NCBI GenBank assembly: GCA_028023455.1 | Contig: JAQFVV010000001.1 | Coordinates: 21,771,401-21,835,400, forward strand | Direction: 5' to 3' | Length of the DNA: 64,000 bases | From: Epiperipatus broadwayi | Lineage: Eukaryota > Onychophora > Udeonychophora > Euonychophora > Peripatidae | In this document: positions 11,522-23,304 of the stretch, one piece after another | Layout: each line of letters begins with the position of its first letter | How positions within the stretch are numbered: the stretch's first letter is position 1 | Notes under the pieces: model-generated | The model's database searches: none | Told to the model about the DNA's origin: nothing | The model's input: only the letters and a program-made list of their open reading frames with translations | Program-made: the position numbers and the translations under genes

Positions 11522-12337
11522 TGCTTTGTCTTGATCTTAACTTTATCTCAATTAAGACTAGCAAATGATTTCTAAAATTATTCCATTTCTCAAATAACTA
11601 AATAATCCCACTGCAGATCAATTTTATAACTAATTTTAATACAAAAAAATGAGATAATAATATTCTAGTAATATATACATATATAGTTGCTATACATAGG
11701 TTATAATAATAAATCAATATATATAGTCAATATCATCATGATTAAAGTCTCCTGCTTAATCACACTATCAATGACTAATTAAATCACTATTTACCTAATT
11801 CTGGAAAATGTTCTTTAGTTCTGAGAGCTTTTGAGACACATATAAATTATAATAAAATCGGGGTAATCTGTTTAATCCCTAGTCAGCTTGATTACCTTTA
11901 GGAGTCGAGATCCTGGGTCTGGAAACAAATCCCCACTATTTTACTGCTACTTCACATATATATGCAACCTAGTTGTGTGAGTACATGAGGAATGGAGAAA
12001 AAAGATATTCCATTGCTTTTCTCCCCCGCCCCCTGCTTAAACAGTTTTCTTTGTCTTTTGTTTTCTGGAATAATCTAACTATTCATCTGTATCCAAGTGG
12101 AAAATTTTTTTATTTTATTTATTAGGTCTTATTAAACATTAGTTCTTTTTAGAATTTGATTGTTAATCAGTTATTGACAATCGAATTCCTAAGAAATCAG
12201 ATTCTACTTTAGTTTTATTCTTATTATTCAATTAATGTTTTAATTTATATCCATTTTATTATTTAACTGTTTTTAGACAATAGTTTTAGTAATGTAAATT
12301 TAAATGCACATTTTACTAGTGATTAATAAATGTTCCA
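11522..12337 (-). repeat. 5' LTR of the gypsy element
   Basis: About 816 bp, direct copy of 6874-7666. On the minus strand it starts TGGAACATTTATT and ends AAAGCA. The many substitutions and indels against its partner indicate an old insertion. Confidence 0.92.
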
Positions 12338-12342
12338 CAACA
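12338..12342. repeat. Target site duplication CAACA, right
   Basis: Matches 6869-6873. Confidence 0.85.
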
Positions 12343-14415
12343 CAAATTATGTTTACAGTTCTGAAGATTTTCCTTTTTTACCTTCCAAAATGTAAAATAT
12401 TATTTTTATTTTTCAACAAATTCCTAGAAATGTAAATATGTATTCCTATTTACTATTAGTAACAATCAATTGTTAATACATATAAAAAGTAAGTTAATAT
12501 AACCTTTAAATGTACTATTAAAGACAATTATAATAATTTCCTGTAGAGGAATAGTTAAAAATAAGGCATTACTCACTGTATTGATTGCCTGGGAATATTA
12601 AAGTTTGAGTTATTTTTCATTTGGAAACCAATATGAGATTAGTTGAATTTGTTATGGGATAGCGGTTAGACAAAAAAAAATTTAATTGGAAACTTAAAAA
12701 AAAATCTAAGTTTTTCTTGAACAGAATTCTAACCCTAACTTATGTACATGGAAATCAGATATACTATGACTATTCCATAAAATCCTCTTATAATAAGTAA
12801 ATCACATTAAATTTAAATTTACAACATATAACCAAAAATGAATGTTATGACGTTAAAATGTTTATCAATGCTTAAATAATAATTGTCATCAGTGTGTTCT
12901 ATTTTATCCAAATGCATCATTTCTTAAAGGTTTAGTTCCTGTGTAAATATGATACTTTGTAATATTATAATCATTATTCAGTATATTAAATTCTCTATCA
13001 AAAATCAAACCCAAATATGAAGAAAATCAGTTACTACAGTAAACAGTAGAACTTGATCATTGATATTATTTGGAATATACTTAATAAATTTTATTTTAGA
13101 ATTTCAATATTAGAGTCTCATCATAAATTTTAATGAACTTTTACACCATCAATTTATTTTAAAATAAATTTTCATATTAAATGCTGTAACAATTTTTCTA
13201 AGGGTTAATAAAAAAACACTCGGTAATTATCTTTATTTTTTGTTTTGTTTTGTTGTTTTTTTTTTTTTTTTAGTTTTACATTATCATTGCCAAAGATTTT
13301 TTGGAATCATAAACCGGAATTTCAGCAGCTCATACATAAAGCAAATATTTAATTTTAATAAATAGCTTTAAGCTGTCGTAAATTTATAAAATAATAAACG
13401 ATTGTTTTGGGGTTATGTCTACTGCAGTGATTTTTTGTTATGCAAAAATACATTTTTTAATTTGCCATGAAATAGAAATGAATGCTAAAATTAATACATT
13501 TTTTTTCTTTCCTAGATTTTTAAATGTTAAAAATTTCCATTATTTTCTTATTTTAAAAAGTAAACAATGATTTAAAATATAAAAAACAAAATACTCCGAT
13601 AAAACAACAAATGAATATAATGACAACGAGAACTATTTATATATGTTAATTCAAGTAATTTAAACTGTATGTGAAGTATTAATATCTTTTCTGAAAGACC
13701 ATACTGTTTGTTCATTAGTTTAAAAGATTACTTAATTAGCTGCCACCTACCTAAGGTGATTTTTTTTCTCTCGCCTTGATTAATATCCATGATAAAAATA
13801 ACTACTCTGATAAAATTTCATTTAATTTAATAAATGTCACAATGGAATTTATAACAAAGTTAAGGATATTTCATTACTGCGAGTGTGTCTATTTACATGT
13901 ATATATACAAAATGTATCTTACAGTAGCTACAATACTTGCTACGATAATCATAATGTGAATTTAAAAATTTTATAGTGTCATTTAAAAAATACGTTTTAA
14001 TTATTCAAGTAGATATTTTTATAATAATAATTTTTAAATGCAAAAATAGAATAAAATAAAAAAAGGTATTGAAGATAATCAGCATGTTTAGGCAGAAAGA
14101 GCACTAAATAAATAAATAAAACTATTATAAAATGAAATTAAAAATTTGTGTGTTGTAATTAAATGTATTTATTGTCAAATGGGATCAAAAAGTAAATCTA
14201 CAATAAATATTCAAATAACAGAGTTCAATTTTTTATAAAAATAATAATGACAATGCTACTAAAATTTTTATTAAAACTACAAAGATATTTTTTTAATTTT
14301 ACATATAGATAAACAGCATGGTAAGTAGATTATTTACACATGGCCTCCATGTGCAGGTGCGCAGGTTGTGTGAAACATAAAATTACTTCATCACAGGTGT
14401 GCTAAAATGTCAAGA
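12343..14415. other. A/T-rich spacer, no gene seen
   Basis: T and A runs (for example around 13256-13272) and no conserved frame. The 66-aa frame at 13776-13976 has no recognisable motif. Confidence 0.7.
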
Positions 14416-14930
14416 TAATTAATAAAATGTATATGTAAATAAAAATATTTACATTTTCAAATTACTTCATTGTTAAAAACACATTCTGAGTGTAAATATT
14501 TTTTATTTAAATATGAGAGAAATATTTACTTACATAGACATATTATGACAATTGGCCAGCCTTGAATTTTGATGCTTAAACTTGAAATATACAATATATT
14601 TTCTCTTATCATTGCACTAAAACAAACAGACTGATGCCATTCTGTCATAATAATTAATAAAACTTATATATAAATATTTAGATTTCTGAATCACTTTATT
14701 GTTAGAAATATGTTCTGATTGTAAATATTTTTTATTTAAATTAAGAGGAACACTTCTTTACTTAGACTGTTGATAATTACTCAAGCCTTGAAATATACTA
14801 CACACTCTATCATTGTATTAAACTGAACAGGTTGACACCTTTTGCCTTTTGTTGCTCTAATTAATAAAATTTATATTATGTAAATGAAAGTGTTTAGATT
14901 TTATATAAAAAGTAATTTATTGCTATTAAT
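14416..14930. repeat. Diverged tandem repeat, about 2.3 units of 207-235 bp
   Basis: Units begin at about 14416, 14651 and 14858, each with TAATTAATAAAA, then a shared block (TGTAAATATTTTTTATTTAAA), a CCTTGAA...TTGAAATATAC block and a TATCATTG.A.TAAA block. The third unit is partial. Divergence is high, so this is an old local duplication or satellite relic. Confidence 0.7.
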
Positions 14931-15044
14931 GATTTATTTAAAAATAAACCTTATTTTAAAAATATTGCCTCAATTATACTAATTCTTCATGTAAACCATT
15001 AAATATCACATGATCACCATTTTTTATGCTTGCTCTTAACTGTT

Positions 15045-15315
15045 ATTAAAATTGACAAAACTCTCCATATAATAGCACCACTCAGTGCAAGCCAGAGTAA
15101 TCAATGGATGCCAGAAGGTTTGTGCATAAAATCCCTATCTAGTGGCTACTCATCCAATATCCCCACTGATGAAGGCCACAAACTAGAAATTAATCTGAGG
15201 ATATTGGATGAGTAGGCACTAGATAGGGATTTTATGCACAAACCTTCAGGCATCCATTGATTACTCTGGTTTGCACTAAGTGCCACTACTGTATGGAGAG
15301 TTTGCCTGTTTTAAT
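15045..15315. mobile_element. Fold-back element (about 110-bp arms)
   Basis: The left arm (about 15050-15162) and right arm (about 15199-15312) are inverted copies: AAACTCTCCATA, CAGAGTAATCAATGGATGCC and GGTTTGTGCATAAAATCCCT recur on the opposite strand. The 36-bp loop holds CTGATGA...GAAAT. The frame at 15030-15215 simply runs through the left arm and is not a gene. Confidence 0.85.
15166..15190 (+). other. Hammerhead-like motif in the fold-back loop
   Basis: CTGATGA (15166-15172), 13 nt, then GAAAT (15186-15190), enclosed by the pairing CCAATATCC / GGATATTGG as an outer stem. The inner stem II is not preserved. Order and enclosing stem resemble a type I hammerhead; decay makes activity improbable. 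Confidence 0.3.
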
Positions 15316-15894
15316 TCTTCATGTAATAAAATTATGCTTATTATTAACATGATTGTATCTGAATGAACATTAAAATTTGGCTTATAATTTGTTAATGAAG
15401 TACTCAATAATTCTTTAAGATGCTTGATATTTTAACTTTACAAACTTCATTGTTAAATATAATGATTCACAAAAATACATTGTTTCAAAAATTGACTTTA
15501 ATTTACAATCAGCTTTTTTTTAATGTGAATATTTATGGTTACAATTTTTTATTTTTCTGAATACAAAATTAAAAATAATTACTTATATTGCTTCATTAAA
15601 TTAATGGAATAAGTTGATGTTTAATGTCAAAGTGAACATTCTCAATAAAATTTGAATTAAAACTGTACAAAGAATAACAACATCATTAAATAATATCCAA
15701 ACAACAACTGAATCCACAAGTTCAAACAATGTTCTATATTTCCAGAAAACAATAACAATAAAATAATAGAAGTTGACAATATAAACAACCATTATTAAAT
15801 TGCCACTGCAATAATATGATTTCAAAATAAACTGTAAATACTTCATGCTAATATAAAATATAATGATTTTATTTCAAAAGTTTTCATGAGAGTC

Positions 15895-16689
<795 letters not shown>

Positions 16690-17190
16690 GTGAAAGACAT
16701 AATGTTAAGGGAGACTAGCAGTTATAGAACTGAAACAAACATCTCATTTGACTGGGTCAATGAAATAGCAAAACTGATTTTCCTTAATTTTTTGAGAAAA
16801 TTTGACTGCTACTGCTAATGTCTAGATGTTTACTGTTTCTGTGTATGCCAATTACTTAACAACATGTAAGGCATGGATAACTTTTCTTTTAATGACTTCA
16901 CTATTAGTATTGTGCTCAATTTTCTACCAAAGTATTACTATTCTCAAAAGTATTTTTGTTTTGTTTTTATTATGTAATAGATTGAAAATACAGTTTTCAA
17001 TATATACTTGTTAATAGCCTTTATCCATTTTAAATTTACGTTTTTTTACTTATTTATTTTTTAATGAATATTTGCCAAAAAGATCTTGAGATAATCCTGT
17101 GACTGCTATGTATCATGTTATCTTTAATAAAATCAATTTATCAAAATCCTGACAGTGACTAATAAAATCAAAGAAGGAAATCTTTGTGTG
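16690..17190 (+). other. 3' UTR-like sequence with AATAAA signals
   Basis: Downstream of the BTBD10-like stop, AATAAAAT occurs near 17127 and 17160, followed by GT-rich sequence (TGTGTGTG near 17185), a normal animal polyadenylation arrangement. No poly(A) tract follows, so a processed-retrocopy origin is not proven. The 62-aa frame at 16826-17014 has no recognised motif. Confidence 0.45.
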
Positions 17191-17804
17191 TGTATACTTA
17201 TATATATATACACTGTATGTTTGTACACTCATATCATACCATACATGTGTGTGAATATATATATATATATTTTCTTAAGATGTAATTATTTTTTAGTTAT
17301 ATATTTTTTAATTTTAGTTATTATAAATATAATGACTATAAATTATGTTTTTAGACTTTGGCAAAATTTTTATTTTTTATTCAATTAAACAAATTTTCAG
17401 AAATGGTTTTTATGTATTTTATTCAATTAAACAAATGTTCACAAGTGGTTTTTACAAATATTCACAATCTTAACCAAATAAAAAGAAATTACAATGTAAA
17501 TATATAAAATATTTTTACCATATTTTCTAAAACTATCCAATAAAAGTTTTTATGTCTGTTCAATATATTATCCTACTTATTGTTCCTAATGGATTGTAAT
17601 ATATTACTAAATGCAGTCATCAAATGGGTTTGGAAATTATATATTCTTCACAGTCCAGTATTATTTTCTACATAGATTTTCTGGCTAATATTTTAATAAC
17701 ATATTTTTATTGCCTCCCTGTCACCTTTATAAATATTTTTTAAATTAGACTCAATATTTTATTAATTTTTTATTTATAAAAAGAATAAATATCACTTTAT
17801 TGAT

Positions 17805-19250
17805 AAAAAAAATTAATTACTCAACTTAATGTATGATAGCAAGTGTTGATAATTTAGAATTATGCTTCAATAAATTCTCATTTTGATGAAGAAGTAGAGG
17901 CACTTTATGTTGATATTTAGAATACTTTTGATCAGATTAAACAATTTAAATCTGTCATAAATGACTTTATGCTATAATTGAAAAACAAATAATAGATATA
18001 CATGCTGTGATAAATCTGAATATGAGGTCAAAAGTGAAAAACAAAACAAGTTTCTAAATTTATAGGGGGGGGGCGTCTATATAATAAATTTCTTTTTTAC
18101 AAAAAATATAAAGCAGAAATGAACAAGGAAACATACAAATCAAGATATAACAGAGTCAGATTATATGTTGAATAGGAAAATATATACTTTAAGAGTTTAT
18201 TATATTTAATAGACTGAATACAGAAAATGCTGATCCATTAATAGCATGGGAATTAATGCAAATCTAAAAAAATAAATGCCACTAAAAATAAAATTTTATT
18301 AATTAATATTTTTAATATTTAAAAACATTCCAAGAATTTAAATTAGAACTTTCAAACATTTTTAAATGTAAATAAAGTTTGATGATGAGTCAGATTTGAA
18401 TAAATTCAATAAGAAGGTAGCTGATATTTCAATAAAATTAGATAAGTAAACAACACCCAATGCAAAATACTAAAACTGTAATGTATTTTTTAAAAGATAA
18501 TACAAAATATTCAAAAATAATCCATTCAGAAAAACTGAATATCTATAATTTTGTAAAATGGTATTTATAAAAGGTAATGGTGTTGTGAGAAAGTATAACT
18601 ATAAATTGGTAAGGAAATCTATAAAAAGAAGTAAAAGGCTTAAAAGTACAATACACCATCCTAGTATTGTTAATAAAGTTGTATCTGCAATAAAAAAGTA
18701 GTATGCATTATTATTAATAAGATGGATAGAATCATAAAATATATGAAAAAATTTATAAAGAATTATATAATAAAGAATAAAAAACAAAACAGACTGTAAA
18801 GTTGCAACATCTTCTTAATTTTCATGTATTATAAATGAAGAGATGAGACATGCAATTAAATCTATAAAGAATGGAAAAGCTCATAAAGTAATAGAATTAC
18901 TATTGATACCTTTAAAAAGCAAATAATAATAAAGTTATTAGAAAAATTAATTACCAAATATCTAAATAATAGAAAAATGAAAAAAGATATAAAAAACTAT
19001 AGATTTATTCATCGTCCATCAGTGTTGTATAAGATCTTTACCAAATTTATTATAACTCATATAGATAAAGAACTTCAGACTCAAATAAAGAAGAAATAAA
19101 TTGGATTTAAAAGGAGTTTCTGCACAGTATTTCATATTCAAATATTAAGAAAAGGTGTAAAAAGAATAGTTACTATTCTGCTTGGGACTTTCAGTATCAC
19201 AAATAGTAAAGCTCATTTTCAGTAATTATAACATCTTTTAAACTTAAAAA
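17805..19250 (+). pseudogene. RTE-type LINE fragment, copy 2 (endonuclease to RT)
   Basis: From 17805 to about 18155 this is a direct repeat of 15955-16308 (SHFDEEVEALYVDI, stop, NTFDQIKQFK). It then continues into sequence absent from copy 1: a linker with NEEMRHAIKSIKNGKAHK (about 18830-18890) and an RT block with HRPSVLYKIFTKFIITHIDK followed by GFKRSF (about 19012-19115), the hallmark of RTE-clade reverse transcriptases. Stops and frameshifts throughout. Copies 1 and 2 bracket the BTBD10-like segment. Confidence 0.82.
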
Positions 19251-20150
19251 AATGTTATATTTACAACTTAAAATTAAATATTATTAAAATTAAAAAAATT
19301 GAGATATCATTAGCCATTTGAAAATATAATTCAGTATCTGAGGTCCATTTTAGCTTTACCCAGAAATAAAAATGAATTGAAAATAAAAGCAATATATAAA
19401 ACTGTAATGATTGAAGAATAAAAAACATAGAGCTAATAATAATTTAGTAAAATATTATTCAGAAGAAATTAAATTCTGATTTATTACACTTAAACAAAAT
19501 TTTTAATTCTGATGATATGAAATAAAATCTCTGAAAACAAAATTCTATTTTAAAATATTAAAAGTCATATAATTTTGTTTATGGATACAACAATATAAAA
19601 ATAGAAGCTATTCTAAATTTAGAATTATAAAAATACTAAAACATGTTGCCAAATCTATACAAAATAGTCTTCAGTTACACACAGAGGTTTATATAATAAA
19701 AAAATCTTAAATAATCACATACATATACATGTTTATTGATATATAATAAGTTAAAATCAATATTGTGCATATATATAACAAAAAAGAAGGAAATTGACGA
19801 ACTATGAATATGTGTGTAAGAAAAAAATGACAGTTTATTTTTCAATTTCTTTGCAAATAAAGAATTAATCACATGTGGCATAAATTTTGAGAAAATTTTA
19901 GATATTTGTGAACTTTACCAATGGAAAATATCATAAAATCAAAAACTTTCATGTTCTTTACATAAAATGAATAAGCTATATTTATCAATATGCTTCAGCC
20001 AACTTTCATATTAATAAACAAAACATAATTTTTAAGTAATAATGATTTTTATTATCTAATTTGAAGTAACTTATTTAATTTTTTCTTTGTTTTTTTTTTT
20101 TTTTTTTGGAATAAATTTATATGGGTCTATTTTTTCATATTATTCATGTA
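19251..20150. other. A/T-rich sequence, possibly further RTE decay
   Basis: No clear motif remains. Weak peptide similarity to the C-terminal part of an RTE ORF cannot be separated from chance by eye. Confidence 0.4.
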
Positions 20151-20152
20151 AA

Positions 20153-20204
<52 letters not shown>

Positions 20205-20217
20205 GTAATAATAATTT
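20151..20217. repeat. (TAA)n microsatellite
   Basis: About 20 units with one TAG variant, just upstream of the 5'-truncated LINE. It may be the tail of an older LINE insertion. Open frames made of Asn or Tyr runs here are artefacts. Confidence 0.9.
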
Positions 20218-20247
20218 GACTCAGTCAATATATACACACTTTTAAAA

Positions 20248-21750
20248 ATGCTAAAAGACACAGAAATTCCTAGAACACATCTATATATAATTGCTAACCT
20301 GCTTCTGAACAGAGAGATCCATATAACTTTAAATGAAAGACACTTACCATCTTTCACACCCACCAAATCTATATCCCAAGGATCCCCTCTTAGTTCACTA
20401 TTGTTTATATTTTACATCAATCCCCTTATTAAAAGCATACAAAATGCATTTACTGGGATCGAGATACCAGACACAACACAGTGCACTACATGCATCGCCT
20501 ATATGGATGATGTTACCATATTCCTAACATCAAAAAAACAAATACCGCAACTCCAAAAGATATTACAAGAATATTCACAAAAATATGAATTAACATTTAA
20601 TCCAGCAAAAACCACAGCCTAGTCTCTATACACTGGTAAACCATGTACATCAATTTACAAATCAAAACCAAACTTTTTTCTTGGGTTCCCATTTCATATG
20701 GGAATTACAGGAATGAGATGCCATATCCAAAATAAACTTAAAAAAGAAGCCACAAAAATTATAAACTCCTTGTCCAAGGCATATCTTTCACTATATTCCA
20801 AAGTACAGTTAATTAACTAGCTTATCACAACCAAAATAACTTACTATGTACTGGTTATTTCATTCTCAAAGGGGTTCATTTCAAAAATTAAAACCATATA
20901 TAATAAACTACTTTGGGCCAGAAAAACAGTAGCAATTTCCACAAAAAAAATTAGCCAACCTCTAATAAAAAATGGACTTGGCTTGCACAACATCAATGTT
21001 TTTCATATACAGAAGTTAAGGAACTCAATAATCACAATACTTGCCAAATACCCCAAAATTAACCACTTGCTAGAAGTTACTCCAACAGATAGACCACCTC
21101 CAAAAGGTTCCTTTTTCACCAACATTATATACCAATGCAAAACCACAGACAAGATTCCAGAACAGTATTTGCATAAGTATTCATACTGGGATATTTATGG
21201 TTTAATAAACAGAGAAGCAGATACTAATGTTATACAACCTATGCTAGGAATTAACAACAAGAGACTACTTAAGGAATATGAAAAATGGGCTCTAGAGCCC
21301 AAATACTTTGATTTTATCATGAAAATCAATCTCATTGCCTTGTCAACAACCCACTTTCTTTATCATAAAAGAATGTATATATCTATTGACCCCTTCTGTG
21401 GACTCTGCCATCGAGCAGAAGAGACACTGGACCACTTTATTTATCAATGTGTAGCACTTAACCAAACATGACAGATGATGTGTAACACCTACAGAAAACC
21501 GAGTACAATCATTAATCACATAATAGCTGCTTTTCAGGGAAGATCAATACCTAGCATTAGGGCAGCCACATTTGTTCTATATGCGTATTGGTGCACCCGA
21601 GGTACTTTTTTAATTGGCAATAACACCAGACGACACCCAGCTACATTTAGCAACAAACTGCTACACATTCGAAATAGAGATAAAATAATAACCAACCCCC
21701 ACTTATATGCAGCAACATGGTCATTGTTAAAACAACCATCAATGCCGTGA
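20248..21750 (+). pseudogene. LINE ORF2 C-terminal half (RT, CCHC)
   Basis: Open pieces at 20248-20622, 20983-21471 and 21475-21750, joined by stops, give RT motifs in order: SISQGSPLSSLLF, AYMDDVTIFL (catalytic YMDD at 20500-20511) and FLGFPFH. A C-terminal domain follows with CGLCHRAEETLDHFIYQC, a C-x2-C-x8-H-x4-C arrangement. The last piece ends ATWSLLKQPSMP, matching the end of the other copy. The endonuclease and RT N-terminus are missing. Stops at about 20622, 20820 and 21471 inactivate it. Confidence 0.9.
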
Positions 21751-22017
21751 ATGCTGCAAAGAAAACTATCATACAACTAACATTCAAAGTGACATGCGGA
21801 CAAAACTAAATAAGCTCCCCAAACTTTAGAACTCTGATTATTTTTGCTTTTTTAATTTTTATATTGTTATAGTCCATTAACCACAAAGTGTAACCACTAA
21901 ATTCATTTATATGTGTTTACCCTAATATTATTCATTGTATGTTAAATTTCAAATTTTCTAGATGTAAACTTATGTAAACCATTGAGATCAATAAAGCCTT
22001 TATTGAAACATCACAGC

Positions 22018-22023
22018 AGTAGC

Positions 22024-22113
<90 letters not shown>
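22018..22113 (+). repeat. (TAG)n LINE tail
   Basis: About 30 GTA/TAG units directly following the LINE 3' UTR. Related copies in the same window end in (TAA)n. Confidence 0.92.
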
Positions 22114-22114
<1 letters not shown>

Positions 22115-22548
22115 AATATAAGTTATACAGAACTTATTTTTAAACATTACATGACATTCTTAAACTTGATTAATTTTACTGACTATACCAAAATAAGTTG
22201 ACTTTTCTTCTTTATTCATAATAAATTTATAACTTCATTTTGTCTTCTTTTTTTTTAAATATATAAATATGGGTTGGAAAATCCAATTTTTCACAGGATT
22301 TTTTTTTCCATCAACAATTAACATTCTCAATTTATTTTTAATAACAGAGAAGTTATTGTTTAATCATAAGTTCAACTTTATTTTTAAGTAGATAAAATTA
22401 TGCTATTCAAAAAACTAAAATATTAGTCAGCAGTCTGTACAAACGATTGTCCATATGCATATACACACACGTATTTACTTATAAATTTGTCACAAATGCA
22501 CTTAATATATACTTGCATTTTAAAAATTTATAATAGCTCTAACAAAGC
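22114..22548. other. A/T-rich spacer, no gene seen
   Basis: Only A/T-rich sequence with T runs near 22250 and 22300; no conserved frame or repeat structure recognised. Confidence 0.65.
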
Positions 22549-22762
22549 ATTACAGTACAATAAATAGTCAAAATAAAAGTCATAGATCATTTCATAGATC
22601 ACATGACCCTATCTCTTAAGCTTGTAAGTTATAAACAGTGAGGATTGCCAATTCCTCTACAAGCTTTATGATAAATGCTTAGCCAGAGCCAGCACTGGCA
22701 AAGCATTTATCATAAAGCTTGTAGAGGAATTGGCAATCCTCACTGTTTATTACAGTACAATA
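22549..22762. mobile_element. Short insertion with a perfect 50-bp-arm hairpin
   Basis: ATTACAGTACAATA occurs at 22549-22562 and again at 22749-22762, a 14-bp direct repeat that could be a target site duplication. The 186 bp between include a perfect inverted repeat, 22631-22680 against 22701-22750, with a 20-bp loop. The right copy of the direct repeat overlaps the last bases of the right arm by two bases. No coding capacity. Confidence 0.6.
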
Positions 22763-23304
22763 TTTCAAAATTACTTTTTAAAAAGTAAAAACAATATTTA
22801 GTATTATTATTTTATCTTTATTATTATTTTAAAAATAAAAAGATATTTAGCTTGTTGTGCAAGTAATTTCCCATACATACCAAATTTCAAATTAAGCAAA
22901 AGTAGCTAAAAGAAATTTCTACAAAATAAAATTTACACTACCAACCGGATTCACTGCCAAGGCAGAGGTTTCAAGTGCAAAATGTTTATATTCCTTTGTT
23001 CTTGATAAGCCAATTAGTTGTGTAAATTTTATTTTATTTTTTAATTTTTTTGATTAGTTTTAATTAATTTTTTAACTTGGTGTTATTTATTTAATTTTAT
23101 TAACTAGTTTAACTTTTGACTTTTGATATATGTGAATGTGTGTATAAATTATGTCTAAATAAACAAAGAGTGATGTATTTGCATTTTTTAACAAATTATT
23201 GCATTCCCTACTATTTATTTTATTTTGCTTTTTTATGAAAGAAATTTTATTTCTTGCATATCATTTGGCAATAGGTAGATGTTACAGTAATATATACATA
23301 TATA
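22763..23304. other. A/T-rich spacer, no gene seen
   Basis: No supported gene or repeat except a short TA tract at 23290-23304 bordering the following repeat. Confidence 0.65.

Larger units (their letters stand above)
6874..12337 (-). mobile_element. Ty3/gypsy LTR retrotransposon, full-length but decayed
   Basis: A complete 5.46-kb element on the minus strand. Two direct LTRs (6874-7666 and 11522-12337) flank gag, protease, RT, RNase H and integrase remains in the usual Ty3/gypsy order. The element is flanked by the 5-bp direct repeat CAACA (6869-6873 and 12338-12342), the expected target duplication. LTRs begin TG and end CA on the coding strand. A purine-rich tract precedes the 3' LTR and a TGG-containing candidate primer site follows the 5' LTR. 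The LTRs differ at many positions and all frames are broken, so this is an old, inactive insertion. Confidence 0.93.
20240..22113 (+). mobile_element. 5'-truncated LINE with (TAG)n tail
   Basis: Same family as the LINE at 28448-34152 but beginning inside the RT domain and ending in a long (TAG)n tract (about 22018-22113). The 3' UTR shares GTAACCACTAA, and ATCAATAAAG...ATTGAAACAT precedes the tail, as in its relatives. 5' truncation is the normal outcome of target-primed reverse transcription. Frames are broken in a few places only, so this copy is less decayed than many others in the window. Confidence 0.9.

Noticed and set aside
20151-22113. CRISPR array
   Set aside because: Repetition is a simple triplet microsatellite without spacers, in a eukaryotic context.
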